Shown here one piece after another: positions 33,616 to 42,617 of a stretch of DNA of 46,362 nt (position 1 is the stretch's first letter; the number at the start of each line of letters is the position of its first letter). Position numbers and translations under genes: made by a program. Source of the DNA: Castellaniella sp040276085 (GTDB lineage: Bacteria > Pseudomonadota > Gammaproteobacteria > Burkholderiales > Burkholderiaceae_B); NCBI RefSeq assembly GCF_040276085.1, contig NZ_JBELOK010000013.1:1-46362 (forward strand), given 5' to 3'. Under the pieces are notes generated by a model. The model worked only from the letters and a program-made list of their open reading frames with translations. It had not been told where the DNA came from and made no database searches.

Positions 33616-33646
33616 AAAAAACGCCGTAGCGTCAACCGCTACGGCG
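33616..33646 (-). terminator. Rho-independent terminator between pal and cpoB
   Basis: Minus-strand stem CGCCGTAGCG / CGCTACGGCG (10 bp, 5-nt loop) followed by six Ts. This should end most tol-pal transcripts before cpoB. Confidence 0.9.
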
Positions 33647-33666
33647 CTGCCTGCGTCAGACGACGA

Positions 33667-34161
33667 TCAATGTTGGTAATTGATGTCTGCGCGACGGTTC
33701 TCGGCGTAGTCGGCTTCGGTATTGCCTTGAGCTTTGGGACGCTCTTTACCGTAGCTGATGGCTTCGATCTGGTTGGCGTTTACACCCAGCAGTTTCATCA
33801 TGCGTGCCACGGCATCCGAACGGCGCTGGCCCAAGGCCAGATTATATTCGGAGCTGCCACGGGCGTCGGTGTTGCCTTCGACGCGCACTTTCTGGCCCTG
33901 ATGGCTGGTCAGATAGTTGGAGTGCATTTCGACGACGCTGCGATATTGTTCAGGCACCGTGTAGCTGTCGAAGTCGAAGTAGACTGAGCGCTGTTGCGCC
34001 AGAGGGCTTTGCGGGTTGAACGGATCCATGATCTGCCCGGCCGACGCCGAATCCGAGCCGGCGCCGCCGGCACCGTTTTCGTCGAGCGGTACGGAGCTGC
34101 AAGCTGCCAGAGAGGCAGCGAACGCGGCAATGGTTAGGGTCCTGGTGATGCGCGAGCTCAT
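33667..34161 (-). CDS. pal: Peptidoglycan-associated lipoprotein Pal
   Basis: 164 residues. Lipoprotein signal with lipobox LAAC (lipidated C21), a short linker, then an OmpA-like domain (about 55-164) with VYFDFDSYTV, NTDARGSSEYNLALGQRRSD and the final ENRRADINYQH that bind meso-diaminopimelate of peptidoglycan. It anchors the outer membrane and is pulled by TolB/TolQRA at the septum. The start at 34161 precedes the signal; the ATG at 34188 is not supported. Confidence 0.96.
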   Translation of the reverse strand: MSSRITRTLTIAAFAASLAACSSVPLDENGAGGAGSDSASAGQIMDPFNPQSPLAQQRSVYFDFDSYTVPEQYRSVVEMHSNYLTSHQGQKVRVEGNTDARGSSEYNLALGQRRSDAVARMMKLLGVNANQIEAISYGKERPKAQGNTEADYAENRRADINYQH

Positions 34162-34197
34162 TGAATGTCCTTTAGAAGAAAGAGTCACACGAAAAAA

Positions 34198-35505
34198 TCA
34201 ATTCGTGAAAGGGCCCCAGGCTGGTTCGCGAACCTTGCCATTGAGTACCGACAACGTCTGGCGGACACGCCCGTCGATCGAAGTTACTGCCAGTACGCTG
34301 CGCCCATTTTGGATGGAACTGTAAAGCACTTGCATGCCGTTGGGCGCGTAACTGGGCGATTGATCGTCCGGACCGTCTGTCAGAAGCTGCTCGGAGCCCG
34401 AATTCAAGGCCTGGCTAGCTATCCTGAAAGCACCGTTTCTACGTGTAACGTACACCAGTTGCTGTCCATCCGGCGATACCCTAGGTGAGATATTGTAACT
34501 GCCGGAGAAGGTGACTCGTTGGGCGTCACCACCCGCCACGGGTACCTTGTAAATTTGAGGGCTTCCCCCCCGATCACTGGTGAAAATCAGGGATTGCCCA
34601 TCGGGGGTGTAGTCGGGTTCGGTGTCGATCAGCGGAGAGCGCATGACGCGTCGCAAGTTGGATCCATCCGCATTGATGGTGTATATCTGCGAGATGCCGT
34701 CCATAGACAGCACGATCGCCATGTGCGAACCATCCGGAGACCACGACGGCGCGCTGTTATTACCCTTGTAATTGGACACCGGCTGGCGCTGTGCAGTGGC
34801 CAGAGTCTGGACGTAAATCACCGACTTTCCTGACTCGAAACTGACATATGCCAGCTTGCTGCCGTCGGGAGACCATGTGGGCGAAATAATCGACTGCTTT
34901 GAACGCAACATTACCTGCGGATTTTGGCCGTCCGCGTCAGCAATTTGTAACTCATATCCGTTGCTTGTTTGCAACACATAAGCGATTCGAGTCGAGAAAA
35001 CGCCGCGTACACCGGTGATTTTTTCGTAGATTCGATCGGCAATCCGGTGTGCAATCCGACGCATTTCGGATTCGTTTCCGGTGAACACAGCGGAGTCGAG
35101 TTCGCTCTTGCGGACGTTATCGACCAAGCGGTAGCTGACGGTGTATTGGCCACCGTTTTGCTCGACGCTGCCCAGTGCCAGGTAATCAGCACCGCGGGCT
35201 TGCCAGGTACCGTAATCCACCGTGCTTTTAAGCGGCAGACTGGCACCGCCGGCACTGATCAGTCGAAACTGACCCGAGCGGGTGAGGTCGGCCCGGATGA
35301 CTTCCGGGGTGGAGGTGGTGCCGCTGGCACCAGAGAAGTCGGCAATGGCGATGGGATACTGGGTGGCGCCCACCCCTGAGATATCCACACGCAGTTGGGC
35401 ATGGGCAGGGCCAGTGGCCAGGGCAGCCAGTGCCAGGCCCACGCCAGCGGCCGCCGTGCGCCGCCACAGGCGCCCGATAAAGCCGGTAGCTGTAAATACG
35501 GTCAT
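34198..35505 (-). CDS. tolB: Tol-Pal system protein TolB
   Basis: 435 residues. Signal peptide (about 1-36, AHAQL), an N-terminal domain with IAIADFSGA, and a six-bladed beta-propeller built from repeated SPDGSKLAYVS, SPDGSHMAIVLS, TPDGQSLIFTSDRGG and SPDGQQLVYVTRR units. A periplasmic protein that binds Pal and TolA. AAGGAG lies 9 nt before the ATG at 35505. Confidence 0.97.
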   Translation of the reverse strand: MTVFTATGFIGRLWRRTAAAGVGLALAALATGPAHAQLRVDISGVGATQYPIAIADFSGASGTTSTPEVIRADLTRSGQFRLISAGGASLPLKSTVDYGTWQARGADYLALGSVEQNGGQYTVSYRLVDNVRKSELDSAVFTGNESEMRRIAHRIADRIYEKITGVRGVFSTRIAYVLQTSNGYELQIADADGQNPQVMLRSKQSIISPTWSPDGSKLAYVSFESGKSVIYVQTLATAQRQPVSNYKGNNSAPSWSPDGSHMAIVLSMDGISQIYTINADGSNLRRVMRSPLIDTEPDYTPDGQSLIFTSDRGGSPQIYKVPVAGGDAQRVTFSGSYNISPRVSPDGQQLVYVTRRNGAFRIASQALNSGSEQLLTDGPDDQSPSYAPNGMQVLYSSIQNGRSVLAVTSIDGRVRQTLSVLNGKVREPAWGPFTN

Positions 35506-35518
35506 GGTTACGATCTCC

Positions 35519-36793
35519 TTAGTCGTACATGCGGTAATCCACATCAATATACGATGGATACCGCCCGTTAGGCGGTTTGGGGAAGGGAGAGCACGCCAGG
35601 ATACCTTTGCGTACGGCATCATCAAAACGTGTGTCTCCAGAGGAATGGGTGAGGTCAACACTTTCTACCCGGCCCGAAGAGGCTAACCGGGTACGGAAGC
35701 TGGCAGTTGGGTTGCGTGAGCCGCTTTGTGGCGGCACGTTATAGATCACGCCCGGCTGGACGCAGGCGCGCACCTTGGCGGCATAGCCATCGTTACCGCC
35801 ACCGCCCCGCTGGTTACGGTCGGCGTTGCCGCTGGGGATACCGGCTGCTTCCATGGCCGCGCCTCGCAATGCCGCCTTCAGGGCGTCGCGCTTGGCAGCG
35901 GCTTCTTTGGCGGCCTTGGCCTTGGCGGCTTTTTCTGCTGCAGCCTTGGCGGCGGCTTCTTTGGCAGCCTTTTCTTTAGCAGCTTTTTCAGCGGCCGCCT
36001 TGTCGGCGGCCTCTTTGGCAGCTTTGTCCTTGGCAGCCTTATCGGCAGCGGCTTTCTCTTTGGCTATTTTCACGGCAGCCGCTTTTTCCGCAGCAGCCTT
36101 ATCTGCAGCTGCTTTCTCGGCGGCGGCCTTATCGGCAGCCGCTTTTTCTGCAGCTGCTTTATCGGCGGCTTCCTTGGCAGCCTTTTCCTTGGCAGCCTTA
36201 TCGGCAGCCGCTTTCTGTGCCGCCGCTTTTTCCGCGGCCGCTTTTTCCTGGGCTAATTTCTCTGCCGCCGCCTTTGCGTCGGCCTCTTTTTTGGCTTGTT
36301 CTTCTGCTTGCCGCTTGGCTTCTTCTTGTGCCTGGCGTTCTTTCTCCAGTGCAATCTCGGCTTCGGCCTGGGCCAAGGCAGCCGCTGCCGCGCGGGCCTG
36401 GGCTTCCGCCTGCTGTGCAGCTTCGGCTTCACGGGCGGCCTGTGCTTCGGCGGCCGCCTTGGCCTGCGCTGCCGCTTCGGCTTCAGCGGCCTTCTGGGCG
36501 CTGTCGTCCGGTTTGGGAGGCTCCGGCTTGGGCTCGGGTGTGGGCGGGACGTCAGGCTTTTCAGGGGGCGGGGCGGCTTCTTCGGTGGGTTCCGGCGAAG
36601 CGGCCTCGGCCACCGTGCCTTGTGACCAGAGCTCTACCTGCACAGGGCCGGCGTTGTCCGGGGCGGAGGAGAAACCCACCACCATCAGCAATATAAGCAG
36701 CCCGTGTGCAGCCAATGATGCGGCCAGGCCGATGCGGTCGTCGCGCTGGTCAGAGGACGTATCGGTGTGAAGGAGTCGATCCAGCCAAGTCAT
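35519..36793 (-). CDS. tolA: Tol-Pal energy-transducing protein TolA
   Basis: 424 residues. One inner-membrane anchor (about 25-45), a Pro/Glu-rich segment, then a very long Ala/Lys/Glu helix (about 95-315) built of AAAEKAAADK-type units, and a C-terminal TonB-like domain (about 330-424) with VESVDLTHSSGDTRFDDAVR. It spans the periplasm to contact TolB/Pal. The helix-coding DNA is internally repetitive and gives long false frames on the plus strand. Confidence 0.95.
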   Translation of the reverse strand: MTWLDRLLHTDTSSDQRDDRIGLAASLAAHGLLILLMVVGFSSAPDNAGPVQVELWSQGTVAEAASPEPTEEAAPPPEKPDVPPTPEPKPEPPKPDDSAQKAAEAEAAAQAKAAAEAQAAREAEAAQQAEAQARAAAAALAQAEAEIALEKERQAQEEAKRQAEEQAKKEADAKAAAEKLAQEKAAAEKAAAQKAAADKAAKEKAAKEAADKAAAEKAAADKAAAEKAAADKAAAEKAAAVKIAKEKAAADKAAKDKAAKEAADKAAAEKAAKEKAAKEAAAKAAAEKAAKAKAAKEAAAKRDALKAALRGAAMEAAGIPSGNADRNQRGGGGNDGYAAKVRACVQPGVIYNVPPQSGSRNPTASFRTRLASSGRVESVDLTHSSGDTRFDDAVRKGILACSPFPKPPNGRYPSYIDVDYRMYD

Positions 36794-36821
36794 GAAACCT
36801 TAACCTTGCGTGCGTGAACGG

Positions 36822-37256
36822 TCACTGATGGCTGCCGGCAGCATTCTGGTTGACGATCAGCCCCAGCTTGGAGACACCGCCGCTGCGCAGCTGGTCCATG
36901 ACCTGCATGACGGTTTCGTAGGGCACCTTGCCATCGGCCGAGATCACCACCGGGGTATCCGGTGTGGCGGCGGCCCTTACCTCGGCCAGCAGATTGGCCT
37001 TGTCGACAGGCCGAAAAGACGCGCCACCTTCGCGCAGTCGCATGGAGAGTTCGCCTTTTTCGTCGATCTGTACTTCGATGGGTTGCAACGGAACCTCGGA
37101 GGCCGTGCCAACAGAAGGCAGCTCGATCTGACCTGGGGTAATCATGGGTGCCGTCACCATGAAGATCACCAGCAGTACCAGCATCACGTCGATGTAGGGG
37201 ACGACGTTGATGTCGTTTTTCATCCGGCGGGTGCGGCGGTTGCCAAGTGAGGTCAT
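36822..37256 (-). CDS. tolR: Tol-Pal protein TolR
   Basis: 144 residues with a single N-terminal transmembrane helix (about 17-37) holding the essential Asp in VVPYIDVMLVLLVIF, and a periplasmic ExbD-like domain. It forms the ion-driven motor with TolQ. The start at 37256 is 1 nt from the tolQ stop. Confidence 0.96.
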   Translation of the reverse strand: MTSLGNRRTRRMKNDINVVPYIDVMLVLLVIFMVTAPMITPGQIELPSVGTASEVPLQPIEVQIDEKGELSMRLREGGASFRPVDKANLLAEVRAAATPDTPVVISADGKVPYETVMQVMDQLRSGGVSKLGLIVNQNAAGSHQ

Positions 37257-37257
37257 C

Positions 37258-37932
37258 TCAGTGCACCTGACGTTGGAGAATGTTGAGGAATTCGTCGATA
37301 AAGCTTTCGAAACGAATCGACAGGCGATCGATTTCGTTGGTGTAGCGGTTGTACGCCAGCACCGCCGGGATCGCCGCAAACAGGCCGATGGCCGTGGCGA
37401 TCAGTGCCTCGGCAATACCGGGGGCCACTGCCGCCAGCGTGGCCTGCTGCATGGTGGATAGACCCATGAATGCGTGCATGATGCCCCAGACGGTACCCAG
37501 GAGACCAATATAGGGGCTGACAGAGCCGGTGGAGGCGAGGAAGTTTAGGTGGGATTCCAGGCTGTCCATCTCGCGCTGAAAAGCCGCCTTCATGGCGCGC
37601 CGAGGTGCGTCCAGCATGGTGTCGCCGCGCGTGGATGAGCGTCGTGCCTTGATGAATTCGGTCATGCCGGCATCAAAGATGCGGGCCAGGGCACCGTGCT
37701 CGTTGCGACGGCTGGCCACTGCCTGCTGCAGCACGGTCAGATCGCCTCCCGCCCAAAAATCGTCTTCGAAACGGCGGGTTTGCTCGTCTGTGCGCTTCAG
37801 GGCGGCGCGTTTGCTGAAAATGTATGTCCAGGACAGCACGGATGCGCCCAGCAGAATCAGCATGACGATCTGTACGGGGATGCTGGCATTGCCAATCAGG
37901 GAGAGCAGCGACAAATCGCTCGAGGCTTGCAT
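37258..37932 (-). CDS. tolQ: Tol-Pal protein TolQ
   Basis: 224 residues, MotA/ExbB family with three transmembrane segments (about 15-37, 135-157, 170-190), including GLLGTVWGIMHAFMG and APGIAEALIATAIGLFAAIP. Proton-channel subunit of the motor. The start at 37932 is fixed by the usual N-terminus; 2 nt follow the ybgC stop. Confidence 0.96.
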   Translation of the reverse strand: MQASSDLSLLSLIGNASIPVQIVMLILLGASVLSWTYIFSKRAALKRTDEQTRRFEDDFWAGGDLTVLQQAVASRRNEHGALARIFDAGMTEFIKARRSSTRGDTMLDAPRRAMKAAFQREMDSLESHLNFLASTGSVSPYIGLLGTVWGIMHAFMGLSTMQQATLAAVAPGIAEALIATAIGLFAAIPAVLAYNRYTNEIDRLSIRFESFIDEFLNILQRQVH

Positions 37933-37934
37933 GG

Positions 37935-38360
37935 TTAGTGAAGGGCCTTGTTCAAGAGATCCCGAAGGGAAGTAGATAAACGGATAGGTTTGAAGCTGAC
38001 GGCGTGAACCACACACACTTGGACGGTTGCAGTGGACAGAAGTTCGGTGCCGCGCCAGGCTTGCTGGGAAAACACCAGTGTCGAGGCCCGGATGTCGGTG
38101 ACGTCTGTGTGGATGCGGATCTGGTCGTCGAGGTGGGCGGCCTGCCGATAGGCAATCTCCGCATGTCTCACCACAAACATCATTTGTTCCTGCACCGCCA
38201 GTGTATGTTGATCGACCCCGAGCGCCCGCAGCCATTCGGTGCGGCCACGCTCGAAAAACTTCAGGTAGTTGGCGTAGTACACCACGCCACCTGTATCAGT
38301 GTCTTCGTAATATACGCGAATGGTCAGGTCGCCGGAAGTGTTGCTGGAATCTGTCGTCAT
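37935..38360 (-). CDS. ybgC: Acyl-CoA thioesterase YbgC
   Basis: 141-residue hotdog-fold protein with the 4-hydroxybenzoyl-CoA thioesterase signature YYEDTDTGGVVYYANYLKFFERGRTEWL, shown here in parts: EDTDTGGVVYYANY (catalytic Asp) then FFERGRTEW. It hydrolyses short acyl-CoA or acyl-ACP and is the first gene of the conserved tol-pal cluster. Confidence 0.95.
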   Translation of the reverse strand: MTTDSSNTSGDLTIRVYYEDTDTGGVVYYANYLKFFERGRTEWLRALGVDQHTLAVQEQMMFVVRHAEIAYRQAAHLDDQIRIHTDVTDIRASTLVFSQQAWRGTELLSTATVQVCVVHAVSFKPIRLSTSLRDLLNKALH

Positions 38361-38381
38361 TTTTTGGTTAAGCCGTGTGAC

Positions 38382-38417
38382 AGGCCACAGAATCCGTATG
38401 CCCGTGGTCTGTGGCCT
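38382..38417. repeat. Inverted repeat between proS and ybgC
   Basis: AGGCCACAGA (38382-38391) / TCTGTGGCCT (38408-38417), a perfect 10-bp stem with no T-run on either side. It could pause transcription from proS into the tol operon or stabilise mRNA ends. Confidence 0.6.
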
Positions 38418-38429
38418 GAATGGCAGGCA

Positions 38430-40163
38430 TCAAAGGGATTGCAGCATCTCAATCACCCGGGCAGCCGCATCCTGAGGCGCCAGCTTTTTTACCTCGGTAT
38501 CGCGACGTGCCTGGATCTCGACGATGCCTTCCTTCAGGCCGCGATCGCCAAGGGTAACGCGCACCGGCACGCCGATGAGTTCCCAGTCGGCAAACATGAT
38601 GCCGGGGCGCACATCGCGATCGTCCAAGATGACATCGATGCCTGCGTCCTTGAGGGATTGGTACAGCGAGCGCGCGGCGTTTCGAACGGTTTCACTTTTC
38701 GCCATGCCAATGGGGCACAGCACCACTTCGAAGGGAGCCAGCGCCCGGGGCCAGATCATGCCGCGATCATCATGGTTTTGCTCGATGGCAGCGGCGGCGA
38801 TCCGGCTGATGCCGATGCCATAACAGCCCATCTGCAATACCGCTGGCTTGCCGTCAGTACCCAGATAGGTGGCATTCAGGGCCTTGGAGTATTTGTCTCC
38901 CAGGAAAAACACATGCCCCACCTCGATGCCACGCTGAATGGCCAGCTGGCCACCTGCGGGATCTGGGTCGCCGGCCACGACATTGCGCAAATCGGCCACC
39001 AGATGTGGTTCTGGAAGATCACGCCCCCAGTTCACGCCCGTGTAGTGGTAACCCGGCTGGTTGGCGCCGCAGACAAAATCGCCCATATTGGCCACGGTGC
39101 GATCCGCGATGATGGTGATTGAATCAGCGGCCAGGCCCACTGGGCCCAGATAACCGGGCGTGCAATGAAACACGCTGTCGATCTCGGCTTCGCTTGCCAG
39201 ACGATAGCCGTCTGTCAGGCCGGGCAGTTTGCCTACCTTGATCTCGTTGGTTTCGTGGTCGCCACGAATCAGCAGCAGCCACAAACGCACCGGGCCTTTT
39301 TCAGGGTCTGTGGCCAGCACCACGGCCTTTACCGTTTTGGACAGCGGCAATCCCAGTTGTTCAGCCACAATCTCGCACTTGGGGGCCTCGGGAGTGGCTC
39401 GTTGCGTAAGGGGCTGTTGTGCTGCCTCACGCGTGGCAATCAGGCAGGGGGCGTCAGCCAGCTCTATATTGGCGGCGTAATCCGAGTCAGGGTTGTAGAC
39501 GATCAGGTCTTCTCCTGTGTCGGCAATCACCTGAAACTCGTGGCTGCGCGAGCCGCCGATCGAGCCGGTGTCTGCGGCCACTGCCCGATAGCTCAGACCC
39601 AGACGGGAAAAAATCTGCTGATAGGCTGCGTACATGATGTCGTAGCTGGCCAGCGCCGATTGCTCATCACGATCAAAGGAGTAGGCATCCTTCATGGTGA
39701 ATTCGCGCCCGCGCATCAGGCCGAATCGGGGCCGGCGTTCGTCGCGAAACTTGGTCTGGATGTGATAGAAATTGAGGGGTAACTGGCGCCAGCTGTGGAT
39801 TTCGTTGCGGGCAATGTCGGTGATCACTTCCTCTGAGGTAGGCTGCAGCACAAAATCGCGTTGATGGCGATCCTTGATGCGCAGCAGCTCGGCACCGTAT
39901 TGCTCCCAGCGCCCCGACTCCTGCCAGAGCTCTGCCGGCTGCACCACCGGCATCAACAGCTCGATGGCACCCGCGTGGTTCATTTCTTCGCGGACGATGT
40001 TTTCAATTTTGCGCAGTACCTTCAGGCCCATGGGCATGTAGGTGTAGATGCCGCCCGCAATCTTGCGGATCATGCCGGCCCGCGTCATTAGCTGGTGGCT
40101 AACAACCTCGGCTTCGGCAGGGGCTTCTTTGAGTGTATTCAGGTGGTACTTGCTGGCGTACAT
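38430..40163 (-). CDS. proS: Prolyl-tRNA synthetase
   Basis: 577 residues, bacterial type with an inserted editing domain (about 225-400). Class II motifs are visible: an early MTRAGMIRKIAGGIYTYMPMG, LLMPVVQPAELW, QTKFRDERRPRFGLMRGREF (motif 2 region) and GCYGIGISRIAAAAIEQNHD (motif 3). It charges tRNA-Pro in the cytosol. Divergent from rppH across 67 bp containing a TATAAT (40186-40191, plus strand). Confidence 0.97.
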   Translation of the reverse strand: MYASKYHLNTLKEAPAEAEVVSHQLMTRAGMIRKIAGGIYTYMPMGLKVLRKIENIVREEMNHAGAIELLMPVVQPAELWQESGRWEQYGAELLRIKDRHQRDFVLQPTSEEVITDIARNEIHSWRQLPLNFYHIQTKFRDERRPRFGLMRGREFTMKDAYSFDRDEQSALASYDIMYAAYQQIFSRLGLSYRAVAADTGSIGGSRSHEFQVIADTGEDLIVYNPDSDYAANIELADAPCLIATREAAQQPLTQRATPEAPKCEIVAEQLGLPLSKTVKAVVLATDPEKGPVRLWLLLIRGDHETNEIKVGKLPGLTDGYRLASEAEIDSVFHCTPGYLGPVGLAADSITIIADRTVANMGDFVCGANQPGYHYTGVNWGRDLPEPHLVADLRNVVAGDPDPAGGQLAIQRGIEVGHVFFLGDKYSKALNATYLGTDGKPAVLQMGCYGIGISRIAAAAIEQNHDDRGMIWPRALAPFEVVLCPIGMAKSETVRNAARSLYQSLKDAGIDVILDDRDVRPGIMFADWELIGVPVRVTLGDRGLKEGIVEIQARRDTEVKKLAPQDAAARVIEMLQSL

Positions 40164-40230
40164 GGTAGGGATTCCGCTGGGTACGTATAATCGACAGTAA
40201 TTGTATTGAATTCACAACCGAGGTGGCCCC

Positions 40231-40809
40231 ATGTTGGATCGCGAAGGCTACCGCCCCAATGTCGGCATCATTCTTGTGAACCAGAAAAACGAGGTTTTCT
40301 GGGGCAAACGCATCCGAGAGCACGCTTGGCAGTTTCCGCAGGGCGGCATCAAGCACGGAGAAACCCCCGTGCAGGCGATGTACCGAGAACTCCACGAGGA
40401 AACCGGCCTGCGTGCAGAACATGTCCGCATTTTGGGGCGTACACGAGACTGGCTGCGGTATACCGTGCCCGATCATTACGTTCGCCGCGAACTCCGCGGT
40501 CATTACAAAGGCCAGAAGCAAATCTGGTTTTTGCTGCGTATGGTGGGCCGGGATACCGATGTTTCCTTGCGGGCTACCGATATGCCCGAATTCGATGCCT
40601 GGCGCTGGAACGCCTACTGGGTGCCCCTAGAGGCCGTCATCGAATTCAAACGCGAAGTCTACACCCTGGCGCTCAACGAGCTCTCCAGTTTGTTGTTTCG
40701 CCGGGGTCGCGAGAATCGCTATTTGCGTCATCGCGGGGCGCGCGGTACCGTACAGACCAGTCATTCCCCGGCAGTGCCGGGATCGCATTCGTCCCAGACC
40801 ACCTCCTGA
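40231..40809 (+). CDS. rppH: RNA pyrophosphohydrolase RppH
   Basis: 192 residues. The Nudix box spans about residues 39-60 (GGIKHGETPVQAMYRELHEE, then TGL) and the N-terminal MLDREGYRPNVGIIL is typical. It removes pyrophosphate from mRNA 5' ends to start decay. The C-terminus is longer and less conserved than in E. coli. GAGGTGG serves as ribosome site. Confidence 0.96.
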   Translation: MLDREGYRPNVGIILVNQKNEVFWGKRIREHAWQFPQGGIKHGETPVQAMYRELHEETGLRAEHVRILGRTRDWLRYTVPDHYVRRELRGHYKGQKQIWFLLRMVGRDTDVSLRATDMPEFDAWRWNAYWVPLEAVIEFKREVYTLALNELSSLLFRRGRENRYLRHRGARGTVQTSHSPAVPGSHSSQTTS

Positions 40810-40823
40810 ACCAGGATATCCGC

Positions 40824-41225
40824 ATGCTCGAAGATCTAGACGCCTTGTCACGACGCATCCAGAAGGTTGTGCAACTGGCCCAGGGCCTGCAGGCCGAACG
40901 CCAAACCCTGCGGGCTCGCATCCATCAGCTCGAGGCCGAGTGCCAGATGCTTAAAACCCAACAGGCACAAGAGCGCGATGCCTTTTCCCAGATGTCCCAA
41001 CGAGCCGCCCAGCACGATCACGAGCTTCAGGCCGTGCGTGCCGAAACCGAACAGGCCCGCAGTGCCCTCGAAACCCGGGTGCGCAACCAGCAACAGCATG
41101 CCGATGCCTTGCAACGGCGCCTGGATGCTACCCAGGAAGACTACGGCCGGCTCAGCGCGGTGGCTGTGGATGCCCAAAAACAGATCGAACTGATCCTTGA
41201 GCGCCTGCCTGGCGCGGAGGTCTGA
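40824..41225 (+). CDS. Coiled-coil protein encoded before zapA
   Basis: 133 residues, almost entirely coiled coil (about 5-120, heptads such as RRIQKVVQLAQGLQAERQTL) with no signal peptide. A short coiled-coil gene just before zapA is common in Beta- and Gammaproteobacteria and is thought to be ZapB-like in cell division; this assignment is from position and composition. The ATG at 40824 begins MLEDLDALSRRIQ; the next gene follows after 2 nt. Confidence 0.8.
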   Translation: MLEDLDALSRRIQKVVQLAQGLQAERQTLRARIHQLEAECQMLKTQQAQERDAFSQMSQRAAQHDHELQAVRAETEQARSALETRVRNQQQHADALQRRLDATQEDYGRLSAVAVDAQKQIELILERLPGAEV

Positions 41226-41227
41226 CC

Positions 41228-41530
41228 ATGGAACGCGTAGATGTTTCCATCCTGGGTCGCGATTATTCGCTGGCCTGCGCCCCCCAAGAAAAAGACGCCT
41301 TGCTGGCGGCCGTCAGACAGGTCGATCAACGGATGCTCGCCATCAAGGGTTCGGGCAAGGTGGTCAGCAACGAGCGTATCGCCGTCATGGCTGCCATCCA
41401 GATCGCCAACGAGCTTCTTACCCTGCGCGCACCCGACGGCCCGCTCAGTCAACTTGCCTTGGGTGATTTCAGGAGTAAAATTGACGACATGAACGGCATG
41501 CTTGATGAAATCCTCGGGGATGCCGCTTAA
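41228..41530 (+). CDS. zapA: Cell division protein ZapA
   Basis: 100 residues. The N-terminal beta strands VDVSILGRDYSLACAPQEKD and a C-terminal coiled coil are typical of ZapA, which bundles FtsZ at the division ring. The 6S RNA gene follows, the standard neighbourhood. Confidence 0.95.
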   Translation: MERVDVSILGRDYSLACAPQEKDALLAAVRQVDQRMLAIKGSGKVVSNERIAVMAAIQIANELLTLRAPDGPLSQLALGDFRSKIDDMNGMLDEILGDAA

Positions 41531-41571
41531 GCAGATTTTCGGATGCCGTGTTCTTGCGCATCCAAACTTCT

Positions 41572-41752
41572 AAGTCCCTGCCGTGTACGTGACTTGGCCA
41601 TACATTCCTTGAACCAATGCTAATTGGCATCGGTTGCCGGATTGACAGATGGGAGAGCTACCTTCACTGGATAGCCCAAAGCCTGACTGATGGCGACCAC
41701 CGTGAACCTCAGGTTCCGGGATGCCGGCCTAGACGGCACAAGCGGGGCGTTT
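41572..41752 (+). ncRNA. ssrS: 6S RNA
   Basis: A long non-coding stretch directly after zapA with 6S-like closing pairing: TGCCGT (41579-41584) with ACGGCA (41733-41738), extended by CCC/GGGG on the outer side and GGCC/GGCC on the inner side. 6S RNA binds the sigma-70 holoenzyme, mimicking an open promoter. The position (zapA-ssrS) and length (about 180 nt) support the call; exact ends are estimated. Confidence 0.8.
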
Positions 41753-41761
41753 ACAAATGGT

Positions 41762-41792
41762 CCACCGTGGTAACACGGTGGGCTTTTGTTTG
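41762..41792 (+). terminator. Rho-independent terminator after 6S RNA
   Basis: CCACCGTG (41762-41769) / CACGGTGG (41774-41781) with a GTAA loop, then GCTTTTGTTTG. Confidence 0.85.
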
Positions 41793-41858
41793 TCTGGCTT
41801 CTCCGGGTATCCTGCGGTATTGGCCGTCAGTCAGATGGCGGCATTCACAGAGGTATTC

Positions 41859-42617
41859 ATGACACCATCCAATTCCTTATCCCGTTTTGCCCTTGTTGGC
41901 GCCATGGCCCTTGGGCTGGCCGCCTATGGTTCTCTGGCGTCTGCCGCACCTCACCATCAAGCCAAGTGGGATGGCCCCCACGGCCCGACGGCCACGTTGT
42001 CAGCGCAAGCCAGTGCCGAGGTCTCCCAGGATACGGTTCAGGTTACTCTGGCAGCAGAACTTTCCGCCGATAGCCAGGCCAAGGTCTCCGAGCAACTTAA
42101 CCAGCGGCTGGATACGACAATGAAACAGGCCAAGGGCCACGAGGGCATCGAAGTCCGTAGCGGCAACTATCGTATCTGGCCCACCACCAACCAGGATGGC
42201 CAGATCTCCGAATGGCGTGGGCGCGCCGAAATCATCCTGACGTCGCAAGATTTTTCGGCTGCCTCCAAGCTGGCCGGGCAGTTGTCCGGGGATATGCCGA
42301 TTTCCGGCATGGATTTTTCAGTCTCGCGCGAGCGCCGTCTGGCTCAAGAACAGGCGCTCACTACTCAGGCCGTCAAGGCGTTTCGCGCCAGGGCGCAGGC
42401 GCTGACAGAAGCCCTGGGGTTTGATTCCTATCGCCTGTCTACCATCGACGTCGGCGGCAGTGGCGAAATGCCACCTTCCCCCGCGCCGCGCATGATGATG
42501 GCAATGATGTCAGCCGACAAGGTGGCTGCGCCCATTGAGGGCGGCCAGCAAACCCTTGCGGTGTCGGTCAGCGGGACGATTCTTTTGCGGCCCGTAAAAA
42601 AAGCCAAAGACCAATAA
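41859..42617 (+). CDS. SIMPL-domain (DUF541) periplasmic protein
   Basis: 252 residues with a signal peptide (about 1-28, ASAAP). The SIMPL/DUF541 domain (about 45-245) shows the characteristic LSAQASAEVSQDTVQVTLAA start and an EQALTTQAVKAFRARAQALT helix. Family members are exported, with roles in stress or IL-1-receptor-like signalling claimed in other organisms; the function here is unknown. The 3' end overlaps the convergent lgt by 50 nt. Confidence 0.9.
   Translation: MTPSNSLSRFALVGAMALGLAAYGSLASAAPHHQAKWDGPHGPTATLSAQASAEVSQDTVQVTLAAELSADSQAKVSEQLNQRLDTTMKQAKGHEGIEVRSGNYRIWPTTNQDGQISEWRGRAEIILTSQDFSAASKLAGQLSGDMPISGMDFSVSRERRLAQEQALTTQAVKAFRARAQALTEALGFDSYRLSTIDVGGSGEMPPSPAPRMMMAMMSADKVAAPIEGGQQTLAVSVSGTILLRPVKKAKDQ

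Noticed and set aside
35900..36290. Tandem repeat array that might suggest CRISPR or minisatellite
   Set aside because: The periodicity is codon-level repetition of the TolA helix and has no spacers; no CRISPR array is seen anywhere in the window.
35826..36770. 314-codon Ala-rich plus-strand frame opposite tolA
   Set aside because: It arises from the repetitive Ala/Lys helix of tolA on the other strand.
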